From: Lutibacter sp.
GTDB taxonomy: Bacteria; Bacteroidota; Bacteroidia; Flavobacteriales; Flavobacteriaceae
Reading direction: 5' to 3'
DNA: 64,000 nucleotides
NCBI GenBank assembly: GCA_002733665.1
Contig: NVWM01000005.1
Location: 74,580 to 138,579, forward strand
The translations under genes were made by a program, and so were the position numbers. Under the pieces are notes generated by a model. It did no database searches, was not told the origin of the DNA, and saw nothing but the letters and a program-made list of their open reading frames with translations. Shown piece after piece: positions 1 through 7,801 of this stretch (positions are counted from its first letter, which is position 1; each line of letters begins with the position of its first letter).

Positions 1-6
1 CACCTT

Positions 7-810
7 CTATCCTATTTCCTCTATCTCTCTCAACAATTTTTTTGTTTCGGGAAGTGGATCAATACCATACTCTTCATCTAAAACGTCAACACATTTTTGA
101 TATGTCTTAATTGCTTGAGGTCTATTACCTTTTGCTATATAAGCTTGCATTTGAATACGATATGCATCTTCCCAAGTAGCGTCTATAAACAAAGCGCTTT
201 GAGCCAAACGGATGCTTTCTATTGGTTTTTCGTCTAATAAAATTTCAGCGAGTGTAATATATGCTCCTAAAATTAAAATTTGTATTTTTTCTCGTTCTTC
301 TGAAGACCAATCTTCATAAACACGATTAGGAAGGTAAATACCTTGATATATTTCTATAGCATTTTTATAGGCTTCTTTTGAAATAGTATTATTAGTTTCA
401 AAAGATTTATTACCAATGATGACATACTTTTCAAAGGCTTCAACATCAACCCATACTTTTTCGGTATTTAACTGATATGTAACACCTTGACGCATTATAT
501 ATTTAGGCTCTACTCTTGATGCTCTATTTGGCTCTAAAACTTTATTAATTCCATGTAACGCAACTTTAAAGTCCCTATCGTCACCATCTTCCCAAAGATG
601 GTCCATAATTTTTTCTTTATGTAGTGCGTGACGATTTCTATTAGAAATAAAATATTGTAGTAATTGTACAGTTTTGTCTCTTCCCCATTCTTTAGAATCT
701 ATCTTAAGATTGTTGCGCCAAAGTCTAAACTGTCCTAAAGTTTGAATACGAATAATGGCATTCTCTTTAAACAATTTTAGTTCATCTAATTTTTCTTGCA
801 AGTCAGACAT
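7..810 (-). CDS. SARP/BTAD-family transcriptional regulator
   Basis: A 267-residue protein with a winged-helix DNA-binding part (about residues 20-115, beginning RIQTLGQFRLW) followed by an all-helical bacterial transcriptional activator domain (about 122-265) containing TPR-like helices such as WEDAYRIQMQAYIAKGNRPQAIKTYQ. This architecture is that of SARP-type activators such as AfsR/EmbR N-terminal regions. There is no ATPase or kinase-linked FHA domain, so any input must act through the BTAD or a partner. It is the last visible gene of the storage-lipid operon, 7 bases after the preceding gene, so it is probably co-transcribed and may feed back on it. The target is inferred only from position. 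The stop lies 7 bases from the window edge, so later operon genes cannot be excluded. Confidence 0.8.
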   Translation of the reverse strand: MSDLQEKLDELKLFKENAIIRIQTLGQFRLWRNNLKIDSKEWGRDKTVQLLQYFISNRNRHALHKEKIMDHLWEDGDDRDFKVALHGINKVLEPNRASRVEPKYIMRQGVTYQLNTEKVWVDVEAFEKYVIIGNKSFETNNTISKEAYKNAIEIYQGIYLPNRVYEDWSSEEREKIQILILGAYITLAEILLDEKPIESIRLAQSALFIDATWEDAYRIQMQAYIAKGNRPQAIKTYQKCVDVLDEEYGIDPLPETKKLLREIEEIG

Positions 811-817
811 GTAGAAA

Positions 818-1318
818 TTACTTCTTTTTACTAAGATTCGCTACTCTAATGTTTAATATTTTCATTTCTTTAGCCAATTGAGCAATTGAATCCTTAATAT
901 CTTTAAAATCTGATTTTGAAGCACTTCTCCACTGATCTATATGTACCTTATCACCTATTTCTTCTCCTAAATAACCTAGTTGTTCCTGTATTTGAGAAAT
1001 GTGCTTTTTTGGATCCTTTATAGCTTCTTTAATCACTTTTGGGCCCATTTCTTTAAGTGTGTTCCAAACATTCATACTCTTGTCTAAAATACTCTCTTGC
1101 TCCTCAGAAGATTGATGTTTCGTTGCTTCTTCAGTAAGGTTCGCAAGTTTCTCTCTCATGAATGTTAGTGCATCATTAAAGTCAGAAAAATTTTGTTCAT
1201 CTCCTCCTTGAACATGAGAAATTTTACCTCGCCATTGTACTTTTGAATCTCCACCTTCTTCATATATTTTTTGATGAAAACGCACCATAAACGATGCTGT
1301 ATCTGATTTTTTTGTCAT
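818..1318 (-). CDS. WRG-domain/coiled-coil protein, candidate lipid-granule (phasin-like) protein
   Basis: A 166-residue soluble protein without signal peptide. Residues 8-58 form a compact module with the pattern FMVRFHQKIY..VQWRGKISHVQGGD..NFSDFNDALTFM, a WRG/HVQ pattern I recall from uncharacterised bacterial proteins. A linker rich in E, Q and S follows (about 62-80). Residues 82-166 are predicted amphipathic helix or coiled coil with a basic end (LSKKK). Size, lack of catalytic residues, amphipathic helices and place inside a lipid-synthesis operon resemble phasins or other granule-coat proteins, but that function is inference only. It lies 30 bases after gpsA and 7 bases before the SARP gene. 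It could instead be a regulator partner. Confidence 0.5.
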   Translation of the reverse strand: MTKKSDTASFMVRFHQKIYEEGGDSKVQWRGKISHVQGGDEQNFSDFNDALTFMREKLANLTEEATKHQSSEEQESILDKSMNVWNTLKEMGPKVIKEAIKDPKKHISQIQEQLGYLGEEIGDKVHIDQWRSASKSDFKDIKDSIAQLAKEMKILNIRVANLSKKK

Positions 1319-1348
1319 AATTACTATACTTTAAATTAAATAAAAAAA

Positions 1349-2350
1349 TTATCCTGGTTCTTCTTCCGAACCAACATCCGTATTCACAAGACCTCTAAAG
1401 GCATCTGCAGCAGTATTACCTTCATAAAGCACTTTATATACTTCTCTTGATATAGGCATGTCAACATTATATTTTTTTGACAATTCCATCACAACTTTTG
1501 CAGTCTTTACTCCTTCTGCAACTTCGTTCATTTCTTCAATAATTTTCTCAAGCGTTTTTCCTGTTCCTAATTGAAAACCAACATGATGATTTCTACTTTT
1601 AGAACTTGAACAGGTCGCAACTAAATCTCCCATTCCAGCCAATCCAGCAAATGTTCTTCGCTTTCCTCCCATTGCAACTCCTAATCTTGTTAATTCTGAC
1701 AATCCACGAGTAATTAACGCTGATCGAGTATTGTCACCAGCATCAGCTCCATCACCCATTCCTGTAGCAATTGCCATAATATTTTTTAAAGCACCTCCAA
1801 GTTCGCATCCAATCACATCATTATTGGTATAAACTCTAAATAAACCTGAATTAAAAACTGTTTGTAATTTTTTGGCAATCGTCTTATCTACCATAGCAAT
1901 TACTGCTGCTGCGGCTTTTCCTGAATGAATTTCTTTTGCAAGATTTGGACCTGTTAAAACTCCTGCAGGATGTCCAGGCATTTCTTCTTTAATAATCTCT
2001 GTCATTCGCATACCTGTTTCAATTTCCAATCCTTTTGCCAAACTAATAATCGGAACCCAAGGTCTTATGTATTTCTTTGCTTCTTGTAATACTTCTCTAA
2101 AGTTTTGAGAAGGAATTCCCATCACAACAACATCAGCATTTTGAACCGTTTCTTCTATTGAATTAGATGCTGATAAATGCCTATGAAGCAATGTGTTAGG
2201 TAAATACTTTGAATTAGTATGATGTTCGTTAATTTCATCAACAGTATCGCTATTTCTTGCCCAAATTATTGTTGGACTATTTCTCGCTGTCAATGAGGCC
2301 AATGTTGTTCCCCAAGAACCTCCTCCAAGTACTGCTACTTTTAATTTCAT
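1349..2350 (-). CDS. gpsA: Glycerol-3-phosphate dehydrogenase (NAD(P)+)
   Basis: Reduces dihydroxyacetone phosphate to sn-glycerol 3-phosphate, the backbone for phospholipids and triacylglycerol. The 333-residue length is typical. The Rossmann dinucleotide motif GGGSWG is at residues 9-14, SLAKG with Lys106 and GGALKN with catalytic Lys189 match the family. It is the fifth gene of the minus-strand lipid operon, directly supplying the substrate of the PlsB domain encoded upstream. About 100 bases separate it from that gene, and this gap is filled by a paired-hairpin repeat. The C terminus ends acidic (VGSEEEPG). Assignment is firm; its operon membership is inferred from strand and spacing. Confidence 0.95.
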   Translation of the reverse strand: MKLKVAVLGGGSWGTTLASLTARNSPTIIWARNSDTVDEINEHHTNSKYLPNTLLHRHLSASNSIEETVQNADVVVMGIPSQNFREVLQEAKKYIRPWVPIISLAKGLEIETGMRMTEIIKEEMPGHPAGVLTGPNLAKEIHSGKAAAAVIAMVDKTIAKKLQTVFNSGLFRVYTNNDVIGCELGGALKNIMAIATGMGDGADAGDNTRSALITRGLSELTRLGVAMGGKRRTFAGLAGMGDLVATCSSSKSRNHHVGFQLGTGKTLEKIIEEMNEVAEGVKTAKVVMELSKKYNVDMPISREVYKVLYEGNTAADAFRGLVNTDVGSEEEPG

Positions 2351-2368
2351 AAGATTATTTATTTAAAG

Positions 2369-2438
2369 TTGTCATTCCTGCGAAGGCAGGAATCTATCTT
2401 TTTATTTATTTTGGATTCCCATTTTCATGGGAATGACA
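2369..2438. repeat. Paired-hairpin palindromic repeat (REP-like)
   Basis: Two perfect 8-bp hairpins in tandem: ATTCCTGC-GAAG-GCAGGAAT (2374-2393) and ATTCCCAT-TTTC-ATGGGAAT (2415-2434). The outer ends TGTCATTCC (2370-2378) and GGAATGACA (2430-2438) are also complementary, so the whole unit can fold as one long stem or two short ones. It lies inside the lipid operon between the PlsB-HAD-PlsC gene and gpsA. It may affect mRNA processing or cause partial termination. A decayed relative is upstream of gcvT (49462-49540). Confidence 0.85.
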
Positions 2439-2449
2439 GTTAGTTTTAT

Positions 2450-5400
2450 TTAACTTTCTAATTCCTTTAAAAACAAATTACGAACTTCTTCTACGTATAC
2501 ATCTACATTCTTTGTTTTCCATTCTGAAGTATCAACAGGATCTAAAACGACAACCTCTATATGTGTTGGTTTAAACATTGTACTTCCTTTAGGTGTAGCC
2601 ATATAAGCATTTTTAATCACTATCGGAATTATTGGAACTTGACCCTTTATGGCTAAATGGAATGCTCCTTTTTTAAATTTCCCTAATGCTTTACTTCTAC
2701 TTCGCGTTCCTTCTGGTGCAATTGCAATTGAAGTTCCACTTTTTAAAGCTTCGGCAGCAATCGCCATTGACTTTAATGCTTTTGCTTTATCAGATCTATC
2801 AATAAATATTGCTCCTAATGCCTTAAATAATGGACCTATAGGAGTCATTTCTAATTCTTTTTTTGCTATTCCTGTTACATCCTTGCGCAACAATTTCAAT
2901 ATAATAATTACATCTGCAGAACTTTGATGATTAAAACAAAAAACTGCAGGCCTAAAATCTTCTAAATTATGTTTTCCTTTTATTGCAATATCTAAACCAG
3001 CAAACTTTGCACCTAAATCACCCATACTTGCCAACGTTGTATTGATGGCCTCTTGTTTTGACATTGTCATAGCTCCTTTTGCAAGTCCCTTTAAAATAGA
3101 TGGATAGATACTTGAAGCAGCCATTAGAGTTCTAAAACCATTGACAATAGGTTTTTCCCTCAATTCTTTAAAACGGAGTATCGGCCAATCATTTTCAAAT
3201 GCGATTTGTGACAGTGCACTATCAGGGTTTGTAGCAAAAGGTTTTCCAACAATTTCTAATAATGGATAATCATCAATACTATCAGTATAAAAGAAACTTT
3301 TCGATAAATCTATGTCATTGGCTTTTGCAAACTTTCTCCCAGCATTTGCCTTACCTTCTCCCCAACACATCTCTTCTACATTTCCAGTAAATTTTCCTTT
3401 TTTGACTTCCATTTCAGTGCAGAAAATGTCTGTAATTCCCAATTCGTTTGCGATTGGATTGATTTGGTATGAAGTAGCGGCTGAAATAATCACAACTTTA
3501 TGCCCTTTCTCTAGATGTGAAGCAATCAATATTCTCGACTCAGGATAAATGGTGTTTTCAAGATGGTTTTCATAAACATCTTGTCCTAATTTTATAAAAT
3601 CTGATTCTTTTAATCCTTTTATCCCTAATGCTGATAATCTTGTGAGAACTTCAAAATCTCTATTTCCTGAAGCGTATAGCGAAACTGCTGCGAATTGAGA
3701 CAACAATTCTTTTGCTGTCCACTTTCCACTTAACAATCTGGATTGCACAAACTTTTTAGCAGAAAAATCATTAATTAATGTCCTGTCTAAATCAAAAAAT
3801 GCAGCAATATGAGGACCTTCTTCTTGTTCTTCTACTTGATTAGAAATCGTCTCTAAGTCTGCTCCAGGAACCGTTTCAACTTCTGAAATCTTCTCATCAA
3901 ACGCCTCTCTATTTGTTTTAATTTCAATCTGTTGCAGAAAATTTAATCGACTTGTTAAATCATTTAATAAGTCCATCCATTCTTCAATTCCTTTGTAATC
4001 GATTTTCTTATTTATAGGTGTTAACTTACTGTTTTTTGCAAATCGCAACGCACTAGTAAGAAAAGGTTTTGAAACACTTTCTAAACGACTGATACGAGAT
4101 TGCCAATGCAACTCTTTTCCTTTAAATACACATAGTTGCACAAATTCATCATCAGAAAATTCGTCTTCAAGATCCCAAGAGTTTAGTGTGTGACAAACTA
4201 CTTTATTGGCTTCTAAATAAATTAGCAATATTGCTTTAGAAACAACCAATTCTTGTTTTGAAAGTAATGCAGATATGTCTCCTTTTGGATCTATAATAAT
4301 GTTTCTCCAATTCTGATCAAAAAGTATTAATTCTGCTTCTATTTCACTACTGAATTGGGCTTTATTAGTGTAGAAAAATTCAAACTTAAAAATATTACGT
4401 AATGACATTATTTCTTCCCAAAAACGCAATATTCTATTTGGTGATGTGTCATCTTTTATTTTTGCCAATGCCATTTCAATAAATGCGCGATGGTACAAGT
4501 GTCCAGAAGCCATATTTGCGTAATATGTTGCTGACAAATACTCTGTAGAATTTAAATTATATTGAACTTTATTTCCAACTTTGCTTTTTTGTATGATTCC
4601 TGCTCCTAATAATAAATTTATTGCTTTTTGAACGGTTACACTTATACTATTTCCTCTATCAATTAGAACATCTTCTTTTCGCTGTCCTATATAGTTCATC
4701 AATTTTAAAACATTGAATTCTAACTCTTTCTTAGTCAGTGCAAAATTATTTAGTAAGACATTACAAACCAATGAAACAGTAGTAACAGGCGTAATCATAT
4801 TTGCCTTATGTATCAATTCGAATGCAAAACGAGGTAATGTATTGTTATCAGAATAACTATCATCCTCCAACTCAGGAATTATTGCATTTTGATGCTCTCC
4901 TGCTTCTACAGGATCGCCAAATCTAATTGCTGCTCTTCCAAACTCATTCCCTAATTTCTTGACATAATTTACAAATACATTTACATTTTCACCTTTCTTA
5001 TCTTTACCCTTTCCTTCTTCCGTCATTTCTTTTACATCAGGAATAAGGTCATAAACAATAGAAACTGGAACATATTTTATAGGTTTTGAACTCACACGTT
5101 CGCCTTCCATAATATATTTTAATATTCCCATTTGTGGATATACAATCTTACCAGTTCTTGAACGAGTTCCTTCTATATTCCATGTAAGATGACTCCCTCT
5201 TTCAATTAAGCAAGATATATAATGACGTAATGCTGCTTTGTATATTTGATCATCTTTAAAACTTCTACGGATAAATATTAACCCTGAACTTTTACCTAAT
5301 TGTTTAAATCCTGGAAATGCTAAATTTATCCCTCCAAAAGTATATGGAATAGGCATTCCGTATCGTGAAAGTGTTGACACCAATACTGCTGTATCAAGAT

Positions 5401-5683
5401 AAGTTTTATGAGTAAGAATAAATGCAACTGAATTTTGTCGCATTAATTTCATTAGTTTTTTAATCTCCTGAGGGTCAATATCAATCTTATTATTATATGC
5501 TTTGGAAATCAAATATTGAAACCCTCTTACAGACACCATACTTCCTATAGGATGCTGATCGGCAAACAACTCTTCGATACATAAAGCGCCTTTTTTCTGC
5601 ACTGCTGCAAGGTCTTCTTTCTGCGCTGTCGCTATTTGCTTAAGTTGCTCTTGAAACTTAGGATGATTAATAATTTTTTCCAT
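2450..5683 (-). CDS. Fused PlsB-like acyltransferase / HAD phosphatase / PlsC-like acyltransferase
   Basis: A 1077-residue three-part enzyme. The N-terminal part (about 1-600) is glycerol-3-phosphate acyltransferase-like: HKTYLD (92-97) is the HxxxxD catalytic box, FIRRSF (137-142) and EGTRSRTGK (171-179) are the further PlsB blocks. The middle (about 625-830) is a HAD-IB phosphatase with DLDRT (631-635), motif-II Ser734 and TDSIDD (800-805). The end (about 900-1077) is a PlsC-type acyltransferase with NHQSSAD (918-924), IDRS (961-964) and EGTRSR (991-996). Together these could make lysophosphatidate, then phosphatidate, then diacylglycerol if the HAD domain acts as phosphatidate phosphatase, which is inference. 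Mycobacteria have PlsB next to a HAD-PlsC fusion; here all three are in one chain. Eight bases follow the upstream hydrolase gene. Confidence 0.88.
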   Translation of the reverse strand: MEKIINHPKFQEQLKQIATAQKEDLAAVQKKGALCIEELFADQHPIGSMVSVRGFQYLISKAYNNKIDIDPQEIKKLMKLMRQNSVAFILTHKTYLDTAVLVSTLSRYGMPIPYTFGGINLAFPGFKQLGKSSGLIFIRRSFKDDQIYKAALRHYISCLIERGSHLTWNIEGTRSRTGKIVYPQMGILKYIMEGERVSSKPIKYVPVSIVYDLIPDVKEMTEEGKGKDKKGENVNVFVNYVKKLGNEFGRAAIRFGDPVEAGEHQNAIIPELEDDSYSDNNTLPRFAFELIHKANMITPVTTVSLVCNVLLNNFALTKKELEFNVLKLMNYIGQRKEDVLIDRGNSISVTVQKAINLLLGAGIIQKSKVGNKVQYNLNSTEYLSATYYANMASGHLYHRAFIEMALAKIKDDTSPNRILRFWEEIMSLRNIFKFEFFYTNKAQFSSEIEAELILFDQNWRNIIIDPKGDISALLSKQELVVSKAILLIYLEANKVVCHTLNSWDLEDEFSDDEFVQLCVFKGKELHWQSRISRLESVSKPFLTSALRFAKNSKLTPINKKIDYKGIEEWMDLLNDLTSRLNFLQQIEIKTNREAFDEKISEVETVPGADLETISNQVEEQEEGPHIAAFFDLDRTLINDFSAKKFVQSRLLSGKWTAKELLSQFAAVSLYASGNRDFEVLTRLSALGIKGLKESDFIKLGQDVYENHLENTIYPESRILIASHLEKGHKVVIISAATSYQINPIANELGITDIFCTEMEVKKGKFTGNVEEMCWGEGKANAGRKFAKANDIDLSKSFFYTDSIDDYPLLEIVGKPFATNPDSALSQIAFENDWPILRFKELREKPIVNGFRTLMAASSIYPSILKGLAKGAMTMSKQEAINTTLASMGDLGAKFAGLDIAIKGKHNLEDFRPAVFCFNHQSSADVIIILKLLRKDVTGIAKKELEMTPIGPLFKALGAIFIDRSDKAKALKSMAIAAEALKSGTSIAIAPEGTRSRSKALGKFKKGAFHLAIKGQVPIIPIVIKNAYMATPKGSTMFKPTHIEVVVLDPVDTSEWKTKNVDVYVEEVRNLFLKELES

Positions 5684-5692
5684 GTATGCTGT

Positions 5693-6856
5693 TTATGCCT
5701 TTACAAAAAGGTCGGTGAATTTAGACATCCCTTTTTGCTTCCAAAATCTTGGGAAAAACAAACTTTCAATTTTTGTTAGTACACCTTTTGGTTCTTTTCC
5801 TTCTATGTTAGAATTTAATGCATTTGCAACTGTTAATAGTACTGTTGCATTGGCTCCCATACCACAATGACTTCCAAAAACTTCAATATTTTTTATATCT
5901 TTTCTCAATGTTGATGCTTCTCTACAATGTTTCCATGGTACCAATCCATCCGTTTTTGTATAAATACAAGTAATCGGAACGTTTGGAATCTCTTCTAATT
6001 CTTTTAAAAACTTTTTGTTACGTTCTTTTAATGTTTTTCCTCTCAGAAATTCTAAAACTCTTAACAGAGGAGTTTCCATATTGCTTACACCCCAAACTGG
6101 CGAACCAATTGTAATTAATTGTTCTACTTTATCTGGATATCTATTTGCTATTATTTTAGCAAATATTCCTCCGCCACTCCAGCCAACAAGGCTTACTTTT
6201 TCTTGATGTTTTTCAAATATCTGATCAAGTCTTTCTACCAATTTTGGCAAATATTTTGAGTTAATCATATTTACACCCAATTCCCATTTATAGGTTTTAA
6301 ATCCTACTGATTTTAAATATTTTCTAACAAAAGTTGTAGATAAATCATTTCCTAAATATGGAGGCATCAATAAAACAGGTTTGTTCTTACTCGCTTTATG
6401 TTTTGGTATAAATGGATAAATCCCAATCATAGTAGTCCATTCTATCAAAGACCTTCCTTCTAAAAGCATATTGAATGAAGGCGGAGCAGCAATTAAATCA
6501 TTTATACGTGTTACTTCTGTTCTGAAATAACGCAATTCTTTTAGTACTTCATCATTCATTTTATCATCAGCAATATCCTTTTCAAAAACTTCTTCAAGAA
6601 TTAAAACCAATGTGATATAATCTCTATCTGGACCAAAATCTTCACACAACGAAATACATTCGTGAGATAAAGTATTTATAGATTTTTTACTCAGTTTTGT
6701 TTTTTCTATAATTTTATCTACATGTTTCTTAAAAGGATGCTTTTCAATCTTATCAGAAACAGTTTCTTTTGCCTTCTTTTGAGTCATTCCATTGGTTACA
6801 GCCATTGAAATTGCAAATTTGACAAATGAGTTATATACTAATTTATTACTTTCCAT
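5693..6856 (-). CDS. Alpha/beta hydrolase (lipase/esterase-like)
   Basis: A 387-residue protein with an N-terminal helical region (1-155) and a C-terminal alpha/beta-hydrolase fold. Nucleophile motif GWSGGG places Ser227, with ITIGSPVWG just after it, probable acid Asp303 (TKTDGLVPW) and His330 (VFGSHCGMG). No signal peptide is seen, so it should act in the cytoplasm. It lies between two lipid-metabolism genes with gaps of 8 and 3 bases, so translational coupling is likely. A role in hydrolysing stored acylglycerols or in acyl transfer is inferred from context. The fold also resembles PHA-synthase and PGAP1-type enzymes, but the usual PhaC Cys nucleophile is replaced by Ser. Confidence 0.75.
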   Translation of the reverse strand: MESNKLVYNSFVKFAISMAVTNGMTQKKAKETVSDKIEKHPFKKHVDKIIEKTKLSKKSINTLSHECISLCEDFGPDRDYITLVLILEEVFEKDIADDKMNDEVLKELRYFRTEVTRINDLIAAPPSFNMLLEGRSLIEWTTMIGIYPFIPKHKASKNKPVLLMPPYLGNDLSTTFVRKYLKSVGFKTYKWELGVNMINSKYLPKLVERLDQIFEKHQEKVSLVGWSGGGIFAKIIANRYPDKVEQLITIGSPVWGVSNMETPLLRVLEFLRGKTLKERNKKFLKELEEIPNVPITCIYTKTDGLVPWKHCREASTLRKDIKNIEVFGSHCGMGANATVLLTVANALNSNIEGKEPKGVLTKIESLFFPRFWKQKGMSKFTDLFVKA

Positions 6857-6859
6857 ACT

Positions 6860-7801
6860 CTAATTTAGGGTTTCTATTCGTCTGTTAAGCCAAGATATTA
6901 CATCGCGCTCTACTTCCTCTCTATTTGTTTCGTTTAGCATCTCGTGTCTTCCTCCTTTATACAACTTTAGCGTAAGATCATTAATTCCTGCTTTATTATA
7001 TTGTTTTACAACTCTCTTAATGCCCTTTCCCATTTCTCCAACAGGATCTTTATCTCCTGAAAAAATATAAATTGGTAAATTTTTAGGTGTCGCATTAAAA
7101 GAAACTTGCTTGTTCACTTCTTTACTTCCTTTGATAATATCAATAAAAACACTCAAAGAAAAATCTGCAGTTCTATAAGGGTCAGCTTCAAAAAGATCAA
7201 CTTGGTGTTCATCAGTACTTATCCAGTCTAATTCTGTTCTGTTTGGCTTGAAGGTCTTATTAAATTCAGAAAAAGAAATAGATTTCAAAAAGTTATTTTT
7301 TTTGTTTCTACCTCTAAAAGCACTAATCACATTTGCACTAGCCAATCCAACAGTACCTAAACCTTTCATAAAACTTGCAGTTCCTGATAAAATGAGTGCG
7401 TTTAAATCATCGCCATATTTGATCACATATTTTCTACTTAATAACGAACCCATACTATGTCCAAACAATATTATTTTTTTATTTGGATGTATTTCTTTGA
7501 TAAGTAATGTCAATTCTCGCATATCTTCAACTGCATCATCAAAATAATTTTGACCTTCATAAACGCCCATCAATTCCTTTGATTTCACACTTTGACCATG
7601 TATTCTATGATCGTTAGCATACACTTCATAACCTTGTTCTTGCAATAATTTTGCTATTGGTTGATAGCGTCCTGCATGCTCACCAATTCCGTGAGAAATT
7701 TGTACAACTCCTTTAAAAGTTACTTTAGGGCTTGCAGACCATTTGTAATAAAAAATGGTTTCGTTATCTCGAGTTATAAATGTATTGGTTGTATAATTCA
7801 T
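6860..7801 (-). CDS. Monoacylglycerol lipase-like alpha/beta hydrolase
   Basis: A 313-residue cytoplasmic serine hydrolase of the Hydrolase_4/S33 group. The HGIGEHAGRY motif (37-46) is the HG oxyanion region typical of monoacylglycerol lipases, GHSMGS gives nucleophile Ser116, with acid Asp252 (GDKDPVG) and His286 (GGRHEM). It would cleave monoacylglycerols to glycerol and fatty acid, the last step in mobilising stored fat, or act as a lysophospholipase. Its start codon shares one base with the stop of the WS/DGAT gene (TAATG), so the two are translationally coupled. Lysophospholipase and haloperoxidase relatives look similar, so the exact substrate is open. Confidence 0.82.
   Translation of the reverse strand: MNYTTNTFITRDNETIFYYKWSASPKVTFKGVVQISHGIGEHAGRYQPIAKLLQEQGYEVYANDHRIHGQSVKSKELMGVYEGQNYFDDAVEDMRELTLLIKEIHPNKKIILFGHSMGSLLSRKYVIKYGDDLNALILSGTASFMKGLGTVGLASANVISAFRGRNKKNNFLKSISFSEFNKTFKPNRTELDWISTDEHQVDLFEADPYRTADFSLSVFIDIIKGSKEVNKQVSFNATPKNLPIYIFSGDKDPVGEMGKGIKRVVKQYNKAGINDLTLKLYKGGRHEMLNETNREEVERDVISWLNRRIETLN

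Noticed and set aside
2369..2438. CRISPR repeats
   Set aside because: The palindromes are not evenly spaced with unique spacers and no cas gene exists in the window.
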